NCBI RefSeq assembly: GCF_016889705.1
Contig: NZ_CP069526.1
Coordinates: 6,572,001-6,636,000, forward strand
DNA: 64,000 bases
Source of the DNA: Amycolatopsis sp. FDAARGOS 1241
GTDB lineage: Bacteria; Actinomycetota; Actinomycetes; Mycobacteriales; Pseudonocardiaceae
Direction: 5' to 3'
The number at the start of each line of letters is the position of its first letter. Positions within the stretch are counted from its first letter, which is position 1. Positions 53,740 through 62,310 of the stretch are shown here, piece by piece. Made by a program: the position numbers and the translations under genes. Under the pieces are notes generated by a model, which saw nothing but the letters and a program-made list of their open reading frames with translations, ran no database searches and had not been told where the DNA came from.

Positions 53740-54077
53740 CAGGCCGGGTAGGTAAGGGATCCACCCAACGGGACGGCCGGGCCGGCGGATACTGGGTCCC
53801 TAGGCCGGTGACATCCGCCTGCCGCGCCGTCCTGTCGTCGAGGGTCGGGTGGAGCCGGAGGGTGTTGTGGGTGCGGCGGAATGGGCCGAGTTCGACGGCG
53901 AGGGCGTTGCCATCGCCGATGAGCGCGCGGTGGAGATGCTCGTATTCGAGGGTGCCGAAGAACCGTTCGACCACGCCGTTGGTCTGCGGCTCCGGATTCT
54001 GGCGCGGACGTGACGAAGCAGCAGGTCGTTGCCGGTGAACGCCTCGGCGAAGGTTCCGCCGCGGAAGCAAGGGCCGT
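53740..54077 (-). pseudogene. IS3/IS481-type transposase, 3' part (cut by IS110)
   Basis: Reading minus strand from the IS110 junction: NGPCFRGGTFAEAFTGNDLLLRHVRAR, a frameshift, then EPQTNGVVERFFGTLEYEHLHRALIGDGNALAVELGPFRRTHNTLRLHPTLDDRTARQADVTG. These are the DNG-to-E segment and C-terminus of an rve-type transposase; the catalytic Glu follows NGVVERFF. Joining it with 55777-56405 rebuilds VVTDNGPCFRGG across the insertion site. The transposase was already frameshifted. Confidence 0.82.
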
Positions 54078-54094
54078 TGAGTTCCTAACGGATG

Positions 54095-55483
54095 TCAAGC
54101 GGTGAGTTGAGTCGTAGAGTGGTTGATGGACGGGCCGTTCGCCGGAGCGCTGTGCGACTCCTTGATTCGTCGGCCCGTCCTTTGCTGCTGGTGGACCGCG
54201 CGTCGGGCGGCACGCAGCTCGGCGGGAACGGTGTAGTGCTGGATGACCAGCCGGCGGGCGTCCGGGATGGTGATGGGGCGGCCGTCAGGGCCGGTGAGTT
54301 GGTAGCGCTCGCCTCGACGCCAGCAGGCAGCGATCCGGGTCAGCAGCGTGGTCGCGATGTGGCAGAGCGCGGAGTTGTGATGCTTGCCCGCAGTGGTCAT
54401 CAGCCGGTGATATTTGGCGGCAAGGCTGGGATCAGTGCGTCGGGCGGTGTTGGCGGCCATGAATAGCGCTTCGCGCAGGCACGCGTCACCGGATTTGGTC
54501 GGGGCGCCGTGGCGGCTGGACTGGCCGGAGGAGTCCAGGTCAGGGACCAGCCCGGAGTAGGAGCGGACGGCGGCCAGCGAGGCGAACCGGGAGGGGTCTC
54601 CCAAGCGACCGAGGATTTGCGCGGCCAGGACATGACCGACTCCGGGAACCGAGCGCAGGATTCCGGTCGGGTCGGCTTTGGCCAGCAGGACCGCGATGCG
54701 GTCGTCGAGGTCTTTGATCTCCTCGTTCAGGCGCAGGGCCAGCCGGGCCTCGATGGCGATGTCCTCGGCAAGATCGGAGAACTCCAGTCCATCTTCGGTC
54801 CAGAGTGCGAAGGTCTCGCGGGCAGCAGCGATGAGGCGGTCGGCCTGGTCCTCGCCCCAGGCTCCGCGGGAGTGTCGGTGGAGAAACCGGCCCAGTCGCG
54901 CCCGGCCCAGCCGGAGGACCTGGTGTGGGTCGGCGTAGTGGGCCAGGAACTGCAACGGAGTCTTGTTGGCCAGGTCAGCACCCAGCGCGGCGTGCCAGGC
55001 GGGGCTCAGGATCTCCAGCAGCGCGTCGAGCCTGGCCAGCACGCTGGTGCGGCGTTTGACCAGATTGGAACGCAACTTGACCGCGCGGCGCAGAGGCTCT
55101 CCCGGGCCAAGCCCCGCAGCCGCGTGCAGGCCGTCGGGGTGCAACAGCGGAAGTCGAGCCAGGATCTTGGAGTCCAGCCGGTCGGACTTGGTGTGTTTGG
55201 CGTAGTAAGCGCGCAGGTCCGCCGACTGTTCCGGGGGCACCATCACCACGGTCGCGCCGTGGCGGCGAAACCATGCGGCCAGCGGCACCCAGGCGTTCCG
55301 CGTTGGCTCCATGATCACGGTGATCGTGGACGCGTCGGCGGGCAGCATGGCCCACAGGCGGTCCAGATCCGTCACCGTGGTGCGGAACTTCCGGCCTGAC
55401 CACAGGATGGTGCCGCGTTCGTCGGCCAGGCTGGCCTGGTGCGCTGCCCGACATGCCACGTCAATCCCCAGCGAAACCCGCAA
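54095..55483 (-). CDS. IS110-family transposase (DEDD recombinase)
   Basis: This protein of about 462 aa is an intact RuvC-like transposase: N-terminal SLGIDVACRAAHQASLAD with the first Asp, IMEPTRNAWVPLAAWF with the Glu, and KHTKSDRLDSKILARLP with the Asp pair. A C-terminal Transposase_20 domain (PGVGHVLAAQILGRLGDPSRFASLAAVRSYSGLVPDLDSSGQSSRHG) carries the serine region. The TTG start was chosen because GGGAGAGG lies 6-7 bp upstream; an ATG at 55549 would add 22 residues. Such enzymes excise and insert through a bridge RNA guide. Confidence 0.9.
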   Translation of the reverse strand: MRVSLGIDVACRAAHQASLADERGTILWSGRKFRTTVTDLDRLWAMLPADASTITVIMEPTRNAWVPLAAWFRRHGATVVMVPPEQSADLRAYYAKHTKSDRLDSKILARLPLLHPDGLHAAAGLGPGEPLRRAVKLRSNLVKRRTSVLARLDALLEILSPAWHAALGADLANKTPLQFLAHYADPHQVLRLGRARLGRFLHRHSRGAWGEDQADRLIAAARETFALWTEDGLEFSDLAEDIAIEARLALRLNEEIKDLDDRIAVLLAKADPTGILRSVPGVGHVLAAQILGRLGDPSRFASLAAVRSYSGLVPDLDSSGQSSRHGAPTKSGDACLREALFMAANTARRTDPSLAAKYHRLMTTAGKHHNSALCHIATTLLTRIAACWRRGERYQLTGPDGRPITIPDARRLVIQHYTVPAELRAARRAVHQQQRTGRRIKESHSAPANGPSINHSTTQLTA

Positions 55484-55775
55484 TGTTCTGCCTCTCCCAT
55501 CCACGATGACTGCGTTGACCAGCGTGATCATCGGTTGCGGGTGGCGCACGTTCCAGACATTCGCTAACAGGGATCCACGCTCAACGTCGTGGTCACCGGG
55601 TTCCTAATAGGACGCGCCACCCGGCGATGATCCCGCTTGCCCCACGATCAACAGGCAAGAGGCACAAAAGCCCCAATCGGTCAAGCAGCGGTGGCAAGCG
55701 GGCGCCGGCACCCCCGGATTCTCACAAGGCCGGCCGTGCCAAGCGAGCCTCCGAAGGACTCCACCAAGCTTGAAT
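55484..55775 (-). ncRNA. Candidate IS110 bridge RNA region (leader of the element)
   Basis: The element has about 290 nt of non-coding leader between its inferred border and the transposase start, where IS110 elements encode the bridge RNA. Within it, TTAGGAAC (minus strand, 55607-55600) repeats the terminal bases of the opposite element end (54088-54081). GAATGTC (minus strand) is complementary to the other border region, and CGGTGACCAC matches 10 nt of the target flank. The guide order does not fit the IS621 rule exactly, so this is tentative. Confidence 0.35.
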
Positions 55776-55776
55776 G

Positions 55777-56405
55777 TCGGTGACCACTGCGACCGGTGCT
55801 GCCACCTGGCCGATGACGAAGTCCTCGGCGCCGACGACGTCCGTCTCCCATGGTCAGCGCGGAGGTCGCCGAGGTCTAGGACCCGTTTGGCCTCGCCGAC
55901 GGCGCGAAGTAGGCAGGAACGCGCGTCGGCACCGCGAGACGTCGGGTGACGGTAGCCGCGAGGTAGTACTTGGTGGCGTAGTCGATGACCACGCAGATCT
56001 GCCGGCTCCCACCACGGGCGGTCTCGAACTCGGAGAAATCCCTTTGCCAACCCCGGTTCCGCTCCCGTGGCGGGTCGCGGAACACGCGCGTAGGCACGAC
56101 CGGGACCTGCGGTCGACGCGGAACCCGGACGGCAGCAGCCCGCACCCGCTCCACGGTCGAGGTGGACACCTGGTGCCCGTCAACGCGTGTCATCGCGGCG
56201 ATCTTGCGGTGCCGCCACACCGGCCAGCCCGCCGCGTACTTCGCTGCGGCAGCTTCGACCTGGTCGACCTCCGGGGACGCCCACGGCCCCTTCACGGGAC
56301 TGCCGGCGCGATGCGGGGCGAGCCGCCGACAGTAGGCCCGTTCCGGGATCCCGGCCGGTGCTGCGAACCTCGACACCGACACGCGATGTGTCGCTGTCAG
56401 GGCCG
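55777..56405 (-). pseudogene. IS3/IS481-type transposase, 5' part (cut by IS110)
   Basis: Minus-strand pieces: VSVSRFAAPAGIPERAYCRRLAPHRAG, PWASPEVDQVEAAAAKYAAGWPVWRHRKIAAMTRVDGHQVS, then WQRDFSEFETARGGSRQICVVIDYATKYYLAATVT (first two Asp of the DDE). A frameshift leads to TSRGADARSCLLRAVGEAKRVLDLGDLRADHG, and another to DVVGAEDFVIGQVAAPVAVVTD, which ends at the IS110 border. The second half is at 53740-54077. At least two frameshifts precede the insertion, so the element was already inactive. Confidence 0.82.
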
Positions 56406-56464
56406 CGCGGTCGGCGAAGGGACGGAGTCGATGTGACGCTGGCCTGTCGGAGACGGGACGGCGG

Positions 56465-56560
56465 CTTCGCGATGAGTGCAAGGAGCTGAAGCTGGTGTTG
56501 GCGAAGGCGACGGTGCAGTTGCGGATCTGGCAGAAGGGCTCCGAGTACAACACCACCAAC
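56465..56560 (+). pseudogene. Possible transposase helix fragment
   Basis: In the plus strand DECKELKLVLAKATVQLRIWQKGSEYN reads like the coiled-coil N-terminal part of an orfA-type transposase, immediately beside the oppositely oriented IS3-type remnant. It has no start and no continuation. The match is only by pattern, so it may be chance. Confidence 0.3.
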
Positions 56561-56833
56561 AGACCTGGATCTGCCCGTCCACAGCCACCTGCCGGGACGG
56601 TTTCTCCGATCTGCTCACCCAGACACCCTTCGTGACCGGTCAACTGTCTGACGCATTCTCCGCTCGATCGTGCGAACATGTGTTCGAATCGATGCCCCGT
56701 GCTGATCTTTCTGGGCATGATGGACGAGTGCTGATCGAAGAACCTGAACGCCTCGGAGAGGTGGTGTGGCGAGACGGATGACGACTGGGCCGATGAAGTG
56801 GTGCGTGAGGAAAGGAGGAGTTGCAGACTGGGC

Positions 56834-57172
56834 ATGCTGAAGTGGTGGCGCGGGCGCAGTGGCGATCCTGAAGCCGCCAAGCAGGTGCTATCGGCGTCCG
56901 ACGCGGCATGGATGATGAGCCTGGTACCGGATTTGAGTCATCCAACGGACGTGCACTCATGCCCGGTATGCAGTTGGCCGTTCGACCTTGGCGTGATCGC
57001 CTGTCGGGTGCGAATCCTGTACGACGCCTGGGGTTCCGGTCACCATCGTGACCACGACTCTCGGTTGGTGGCTCGCATTCTCGCTGTGCAACGGGAAACC
57101 GGGGCCGGGCACGGTGGGTCACTGTTGTGGACCCGCGCCGACAAGATCCTCCGCGGGGCGTCGACCGGGTAG
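56834..57172 (+). CDS. Hypothetical protein with a Cys-x2-Cys knuckle
   Basis: A predicted 112 aa protein begins MLKWWRGRSGDPEAAKQVLSASDAAWMMSLVPDLSHP, followed by HSCPVCSWPFDLGVIACRVRILYDAWGSG and a basic C-terminus. CPVC together with a downstream Cys and His residues could bind zinc. No family is recognized. An AAAGGAGG sits 12-20 bp upstream of the ATG, a little far for a ribosome-binding site, so the start is uncertain. It lies beside IS debris and may itself be mobile-associated. Confidence 0.5.
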   Translation: MLKWWRGRSGDPEAAKQVLSASDAAWMMSLVPDLSHPTDVHSCPVCSWPFDLGVIACRVRILYDAWGSGHHRDHDSRLVARILAVQRETGAGHGGSLLWTRADKILRGASTG

Positions 57173-57244
57173 CCGAGAATCTCCGCGGCGTGACCGCGGG
57201 CGAGGAGTACTCAAGAACCGGTACCAGGTGGCAGGGTGAAGAGC

Positions 57245-57499
57245 ATGAAGCTGAAGCTCGACCTGCACGACATCTACAACCGCGGCGGCGAGATCGACCG
57301 CGCGTTGCGGGCGGTGATCGACGAAGCCGTGGCGAAGAAGGCGCCGCTGGTGGAGATCATTCCGGGGAAGGGATCCGGGCAATTGAAGAAGCACGTGTTG
57401 AGGTTCTTGGAGAGGAAGGAGATCAAAGCGCTGTACCACCGAGTGGAGAAGGACAAAGACAATTTCGGCCGGGTGTTCGTGCACTTCCGGTGGAAGTGA
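57245..57499 (+). CDS. Smr-domain protein
   Basis: This 84 aa protein is essentially a single Smr domain: LKLDLHDIYNRGGEIDRALRAVIDEAVAKKAPLVEIIPGKGSGQLKKHVLRFLERKE (the LDLHD start and the IIPGKGSGQLKKHV loop). The closing beta-strand is VHFRW. Smr domains nick or bind structured DNA/RNA, and stand-alone copies are common in actinobacteria. GTG 57236 would add three residues; I chose the ATG. It is intact among decayed genes and its role is undefined. Confidence 0.87.
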   Translation: MKLKLDLHDIYNRGGEIDRALRAVIDEAVAKKAPLVEIIPGKGSGQLKKHVLRFLERKEIKALYHRVEKDKDNFGRVFVHFRWK

Positions 57500-57549
57500 C
57501 CTACAGCCAGTTTTGGGGGCGGGGCCAGACATGAGTGCCCTGAGCACGT

Positions 57550-58035
57550 CCGGGCCGGTTCGTTGCAGGTGTAGTGGCCGCGGTGGAACAGCAGCGGCGG
57601 ACGTCCGGGATGTCGCCGAGGGCGGTCACGCGGGCCGATGACGACGTGGTGGTCGCCGGCTGGGTGGACGGTCTCGAGGGTGCAGTCCAGCCAGGTGAGT
57701 GCACCGCCGATGAGCGGTCCGCCTGAAGGGACCGACCGCCAGGTGACCGTGGCGAACTTGTCGGTGCCGCGGGCGCCGAAGACGGCGCTGACGTCGCGCT
57801 GGTGCTCGGCGAGGACGTAGACCGCGAAGCGGCCCGTGGCCGCGAGCACCGGCCAGGTGCACTAGGCGCGCGAGACGTAGAAGAGGACGAGCGGAGGATC
57901 GAGAGACAGGGCAGCAAACGACTGGCACGCGAAGCCGGCCGGTGCTCCGTCGTCGTGCCCTGTGACGATGGTGACGCCGGTGCAGAAGTGCCCCAGCACG
58001 GCGCGGAATCGCGCCGAGTCGAGCAGGGAAGTTCC
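57550..58035 (-). pseudogene. hsaB: HsaB-like flavin reductase with an internal stop
   Basis: The flavin-reductase component of the 3-HSA hydroxylase reads LLDSARFRAVLGHFCTGVTIVTG, then GFACQSFAALSLDPPLVLFYVSRA, followed by an in-frame TAG (57864-57862). The same frame then continues GRFAVYVLAEHQRDVSAVFGARGTDKFA, PSGGPLIGGALTWLDCTLETVHPAGDHHVVIG and PLLFHRGHYT. So a single nonsense codon splits an otherwise readable gene; the C-terminal tail after HYT also differs from HsaB. The 5' end is fused to the divergent maoC remnant with the shared promoter deleted. Confidence 0.82.
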
Positions 58036-58669
58036 CGGCGTGGACGTCGACCTCGCCAAGGTTCTGCACGGCACGCAGGAGATCGAGCTGCACCGGCCGA
58101 TCCTGGCGCACGGTGAAGCCCTGGCGCACACGCGCACCACTGGCGTGTTCGACAAGGGCAAGGCCGCTGTGCTCGTGGAGGAGACCACGGTGACATACGC
58201 CGACGGGAATCGACTGTGGACGGCCCGATCCGGCATCTCCGCGCGCGGCGAAGGCGGGTTCGGCGGCGAACGCGTGCCCTCGCAGGAGGTCGTGTCCCCG
58301 GACCGCGAACCCGACGCCGTGCTGACCATCCCGACGCTGCCGCAGCAGGCGCTGTTGTATCGCCTGTGCGGCGACCTCAACCCGCTGAACGCCGACCCCG
58401 CGTTCGCGCGAGTCGCCGGGTTCGATCGGCCCATCCTGCACGGCCCGTGCACCTACGGCGTGGTCGCCAAAGCGCTGACGGACGCGTTCCTCGACGGCGA
58501 CCCGGCCCGGATCCGCTCATTCGGGATGAAGTTCGCCGGCGTCGTTTTCCGCGGTGAGCGCCTGCGCACGCGCGTCTGGCGCGAGGACAACCGCCTCCTG
58601 CCGACCACGACGGCGGCCGATCGGGACGATGCCCCTGTGCTGTCCGACACAGTGCTCGTACCCCGCTGA
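58036..58669 (+). pseudogene. MaoC-family enoyl-CoA hydratase (Hsd4B/ChsH3-like), 5' truncated
   Basis: The frame is open and begins inside the protein at PGVDVDLAKVLHGTQEIELHRP. The hot-dog domain then runs intact: ALLYRLCGDLNPLNADPAFARVAGFDRPILHGPCTYGVVAKALTD has the catalytic D-x5-H type pattern, and it ends at TVLVPR. About 75 residues are missing at the N-terminus compared with two-domain MaoC steroid hydratases, so the double hot-dog is broken. A GTG or other start within the junction cannot restore the missing part. It lies divergent from hsaB in a deletion fusion. Confidence 0.78.
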
Positions 58670-58727
58670 CCGGCCCGCCAGTATTACGGTGTCGGGGAAC
58701 GGCACCAGGACAGGGACGGGACGGCGG

Positions 58728-59195
58728 ATGGCGGACGAACACGGCGGCACGTACTTCGTGGTTCGCGGCCCGGTGGAGCCGGGGGACAAGCGCGGCCGCG
58801 AGCTGGGCTTCCCGACGGCGAACATCGCGCTGCGCGACCAGAGCGGGCAGGTCGGCGACGGCGTCTGGGCCGGCTGGGCCGAGCGCGCCGACGGCACGCA
58901 CGTGGCCGCCGCCGTGTCGGTCGGGCGCCGCCCGACGTACTACGGCGCCGACGGCTACCGGCTCGTCGAAGCGCACCTGCTCGACTTCAAGGGCGACCTG
59001 TACGGCGAGACGCTCACCGTCTGGCTCGGTGAGCACCTGCGCGACCAGGAGAAGTACGGCTCCGGCGAGGAGCTGATCGCGGCGCTCGACCGCGATGTCG
59101 CCGCGGCCCGCAAGTGGGTCGACGAACACCCCGCGGCGCGGCTACCCGTTCTGGGCACTCTCCCGCCCGCCGGCGAGGTCCGCCGCATCGGCTGA
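58728..59195 (+). CDS. Stand-alone riboflavin kinase-like protein
   Basis: This 155 aa protein matches the riboflavin kinase half of RibF: VVRGPVEPGDKRGRELGFPTANIAL (the PTAN flavin/ATP motif), GVWAGWAERADGTHVAAAVSVGRRPTYYGADGYRLVEAHLLDFKGDLYGETLTVWLGEHLRDQEKYGSGEELIAALDRDV. It lacks the adenylyltransferase domain. The N-terminal residue pattern is intact, so it could make FMN from riboflavin, or be a divergent duplicate. The ATG has only a weak purine-rich stretch upstream (GGGACGGGACGG). It is isolated between the maoC remnant and DUF5134. Confidence 0.85.
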   Translation: MADEHGGTYFVVRGPVEPGDKRGRELGFPTANIALRDQSGQVGDGVWAGWAERADGTHVAAAVSVGRRPTYYGADGYRLVEAHLLDFKGDLYGETLTVWLGEHLRDQEKYGSGEELIAALDRDVAAARKWVDEHPAARLPVLGTLPPAGEVRRIG

Positions 59196-59211
59196 GCTCG
59201 GCGACAGACAG

Positions 59212-59781
59212 TCACACCGCGGCCAGCAGCACGTACCCCATACCCGCACCCATCACCGCGCGGCACACCGTGCGCGAGGTCAACCCGGGAGTGGCCACCG
59301 CGCGCGTGCGCACGGCGGCCACTCCCGACCACGCGGCGTCGACGAGGAAGTAGCCGGCGCCCACCACCGCGAGCAGCGGCAGCGCGAGCCTGGTCTCCAT
59401 TGTGGACATCGTGAGCCACGGTCCGTGCGCCATACCGCCGTGGGGCATCGCGGTCACCATGTACAGCATCGCCACGGCCGAGAGCGCGTGGTGCCCGCAG
59501 CTCGCGGTGTGCGCCTGACCGCGGCCGCGCCACCAGGCGAACCCGAACCAGGCCGCGGTGAGCACGAACACCGCCTGCCAGCCCGCCGCGGGGATCGGAC
59601 CGCCGACGGGCGAGAGCATCGCCACCATGGCGACCACGAGCAGCAGCTCGGCGAGGTCGGCGTGGCGCAGGCCGTGGCCCAGCCGCGCGTAGTCGAGCCG
59701 CACCAGTCGCAGCACGCACGGCAGCGCGAGCAGCGCGAAAACCGCGGTGAGCAGCCACGCGAGCAGCTGCGGCCCGCTCAC
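59212..59781 (-). CDS. DUF5134 membrane protein
   Basis: This 189 aa protein has five or six transmembrane helices and the family pattern AELLLVVAMVAMLSPVGGPIPAAGWQAVFVL followed by HHALSAVAMLYMVTAMPHGG (His/Met-rich). The segment HGGMAHGPW...MSTMETRLALPLLAV is rich in Met and His, which could ligate copper in such small actinobacterial membrane proteins, though that is speculation. The ATG is the natural start. It is convergent with the riboflavin kinase-like gene, with 16 bp between them. Confidence 0.85.
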   Translation of the reverse strand: MSGPQLLAWLLTAVFALLALPCVLRLVRLDYARLGHGLRHADLAELLLVVAMVAMLSPVGGPIPAAGWQAVFVLTAAWFGFAWWRGRGQAHTASCGHHALSAVAMLYMVTAMPHGGMAHGPWLTMSTMETRLALPLLAVVGAGYFLVDAAWSGVAAVRTRAVATPGLTSRTVCRAVMGAGMGYVLLAAV

Positions 59782-59979
59782 GGCGAGCCCGCCGACAGGG
59801 GTCGGGACATGGCCTCACTCCAGGTTTCACGCTCTGTCGCCGATCTCGTGTCCACCGTGGCACTCCACGGCGGGTGAGCACCAGCCAGCAAAGAGGTGAA
59901 ACCCGTTGGCCCACAAGAGTTACGGCGGCGAATCGCGCTACGGTACGGGACCAGGGTATGAATAGCGCTCAGTGACGAG

Positions 59980-61063
59980 TCAAGACCAGTCCACTGGTCG
60001 GACGCCGGTGCCCGCGGTCACCACCACGGTCTCCACGCCCGCCACCTGGTTCACCGCCGTACCACGCACCTGTGCGGACCGCTTCGGCGATGCCGTTCAT
60101 GCCGTGGAGATAGGCCTCACCGAGCCGGCGCCGGTCAGGTTCAGCGGCAGCGCACCTTCCAGGATCAGCGTGTCGCCCGCGGTGAAGTCCTTGGCCTCGC
60201 CCCGGCCGCAGAAGCCTAGCTCTTCCAGCCGCATGAGCACGTAGGGCATGATGTGGCCGTAGAGCACCGCGACGTCCACATCGGACTGCCCGGCGTCCCG
60301 ATTGGCGTCCACAGCTGCCGGCCCATCACACCCATCTCCGCGGCCGCGGCGACGACGGCAGCCGGGTGCCGCAGGGCGCGGGCGCGTCGACGCTCGTGAC
60401 GACCAGCGCCGCCCCGCCGTCGCTTTCCCGGCAGCAGTCGAGCAGGTGCAGCAGTTCGGCGACCCACCGAGACGCCTGGTGCTCGGCCACGGTGATGGGC
60501 CGGCCGTGGAACCACGCCGCCGGGTTCGTTGCGGCGTGCGCGCGGTCGACAACGGCGATGCGGCCGAAGCCCTCCCTGGTGGCGCCGTATTCGTGCAGGC
60601 AGCGCCGCGCCACCATCGGGACCGTCGCCGCCGGCGTCGCGATGCCCATCGGGTAGTGGAACGCGTTGTCCAGCCCGGACGAGTTCACCTGCGCCGCCGC
60701 GGCGGGCTGCACGCGGACGAAGCGCTGTCCGGACCGTTCGTTGAAGGCCTGGTACGCCACCACCACGTCGGCAATCCCCGTGGCGACGGCCATCGCCGCC
60801 TGCTCCACGGTCGCGGCACCGCCGCAGCGGATGCGGCTGAAGAACGCCAGCTCCGCAATACCGAGCTCGCGGGCGAGCGCGATCTTCGCGGTGCCGTCCA
60901 TCATGAACGACACCAGTCCGTCCACATCGGACGCCGACAGTCCAGCGTCGGCCAGCGCGTGCGTCACGCACTCTGCCACCAGCTGCGGCTCGCTGCGGCC
61001 CGACGCCATCGAGAACTCGGTGGCCCCGATCCCGGCGATCGCCGCCGCCTCGGCGAGCGTCAC
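59980..61063 (-). pseudogene. ltp2: Sterol lipid-transfer thiolase Ltp2, frameshifted
   Basis: The first 270 codons are intact and follow Ltp2: AGIGATEFSMASGRSEPQLVAECV, DVDGLVSFMMDGTAKIALARELGI, YQAFNERSGQRFVRVQP, RRCLHEYGATREGFGRIAVVDRAHA and WVAELLHLLDCCRESDGGAALVVTS. Frameshifts then follow: VGRQLWTP, VAVLYGHIMPYVLMRLEELGFCGRGEAKDFTAGD, GEAYLHGMNGIAEAVR and a final RGTAVNQVAGVETVVVTAGTGV near the stop. Ltp2 is the retro-aldolase that releases propionyl-CoA from the cholesterol side chain. Its GTG overlaps the stop of the chsH1 remnant. Confidence 0.85.
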
Positions 61064-61245
61064 GACGCACCCCCAGGCAGAGTGAGCGCGACGGTGCCCG
61101 TCACGTGCTCGCCGAGTCTGCCCGCGGCGGACACGGCGACTTCCATGTCGCCGCCGTCGTGCCCGACGACCCGGCCGGTGAACATGAGCGTGTCGCCCGC
61201 GTTGCACGGCACCCCGAGCCTGATCCGGATCGACCGGATCAGCGC
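61060..61245 (-). pseudogene. chsH1: ChsH1-like (MaoC-type) hydratase, C-terminal fragment
   Basis: Only about 55 codons remain: SIRIRLGVPCNAGDTLMFTGRVVG, then GEHVTGTVALTLPGGAS and a stop at 61060. This is the C-terminal strand set of the small MaoC subunit that pairs with ChsH2. It is fused in frame behind the last codons of chsE1, so everything between them (fadE29/chsE2, chsH2 and the chsH1 N-terminus in mycobacteria) is deleted. The GTGA overlap with ltp2 is retained. Confidence 0.75.
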
Positions 61246-62278
61246 CTCGCCCGGCCGGTGGCCGGCAACGCCGAGCGCCCGGCCGAGGCTCACCGCCGAC
61301 CAGTACCAGTGCAGCGGCTGGTCACGGTCGGCGCCCAGGCCGCCGTGCAGGTGGCAGGTCAGATGCGCGGGCAGCGCCTGGTCGGTGAGCCAGTAGGCGG
61401 CGATGCCGAGCTCCGTGTCGGCGTCCAGCCCGGCCGACGGCCGCCACACGGCCCGACGTCGCGGCCAGGTACACGATTCGCGCCGCCACGTAGCTGTCGG
61501 CGATCTGCTGCGCCACCGCCTGGAACGAGGCCAGCGGGCGGCCGAACTGCGTGCGCTCCCCCACGTGGTGCGAAGTCGCGGCAAGCGCGCCGGCCAGCAG
61601 CCCGGCCAAGCGCGAGCGCGCCCGCGACGGCGAAGCGGTGCAGCGTGGCAACGGCGTGACCGCGCGCGATCGCAGGAGCTCGGTGTCGGTGTCGGTGATG
61701 CGCACGCGATCGAGGCGCATGGTGTATTCCGGTGCGCCGGCGAAGCTGTGCTTGCGCACGAGTTCCACGCCGTCGGCGTGCGGGTCCACGAGCGCCACGG
61801 CGATGCCGCCCGGCAGAGCGGTCGGCGTGAGGACCCCGGGTGGCTTCGGCCGCGTACGGCACCCCGTCTTCATGCCGGTGAGCTGCCACACACCGTCGGC
61901 GGCCGAGCCGGCCGTGTCCGGCACGCTCGTGAGCGGCGCGGAGGGTTCGTGCTGCGCCGCCGTGAGCAACTCGTCGGCCACGACGGGCGGCAGCGGCGCT
62001 GCGCGCTGTCTCGGCGTGCCGAGCGCTTCGACGGGCAGCACACCCAGCGCCAGCACCGCATACACCGGCCCGGCGGCGGCCGCGCGGCCCACCTCCGTCA
62101 GCACTGCCGCGACCTCCGCCACGCCCAGCCCGTCACCCCGAAGTCCGAGGGCAGGGCGAGGGCGGGCAGGCCGGCGTCGGCCAGCGCGCCAGGTTCCACC
62201 GGGATCCGCGGCGTTGCCCAGGACCCACGCGGTCAGCGCAGCGATCTCCATCTGCGTATCGTCTGGGGTGAAGTCCAC
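61246..62278 (-). pseudogene. chsE1: Acyl-CoA dehydrogenase ChsE1 (FadE28-like), frameshifted
   Basis: Pieces of a protein of about 340 aa: MDFTPDDTQMEIAALTAWVLGNAADPGG, then (new frame) DGLGVAEVAAVLTEVGRAAAAGPVYAVLALGVLPVEALG, VADELLTAAQHEPSAP, VELVRKHSFAGAPEYTMRLDRVRI, LLAGALAATSHHVGERTQFGRPLASFQAVAQQIADSYVAARIVYLA, and (new frame) LGIAAYWLTDQALPAHLTCHLHGGLGADRDQPLHWYW. At least three frameshifts. It heads the igr-type operon remnant and is preceded by a KstR-type operator at 62311-62324. Confidence 0.85.
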
Positions 62279-62310
62279 GCCGCTCCCTCCCTCCGGATCG
62301 CCGGCAAAAA

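Larger units (their letters stand above)
54078..55776 (-). mobile_element. IS110-family insertion sequence, ends inferred
   Basis: An element of about 1.7 kb interrupts the transposase gene at its VVTDN^GP site. On the plus strand the flanks GGGCCGT (left) and TCGGTGACC (right) rejoin into an uninterrupted frame when one of two TG dinucleotides (54078-54079 and 55775-55776) is removed. This is the 2-bp core expected for IS110. No terminal inverted repeats were found, also as expected. The transposase end is only about 16 bp from one border, while about 290 bp of leader lie on the other side. Confidence 0.75.

Noticed and set aside
54081..55607. The 8-bp repeat GTTCCTAA (54081-54088 and 55600-55607) as the ends of the IS110 element
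   Set aside because: The interrupted transposase can be rebuilt only with borders at about 54078 and 55776. The second copy lies inside the element, so it is more likely a guide-like internal repeat.
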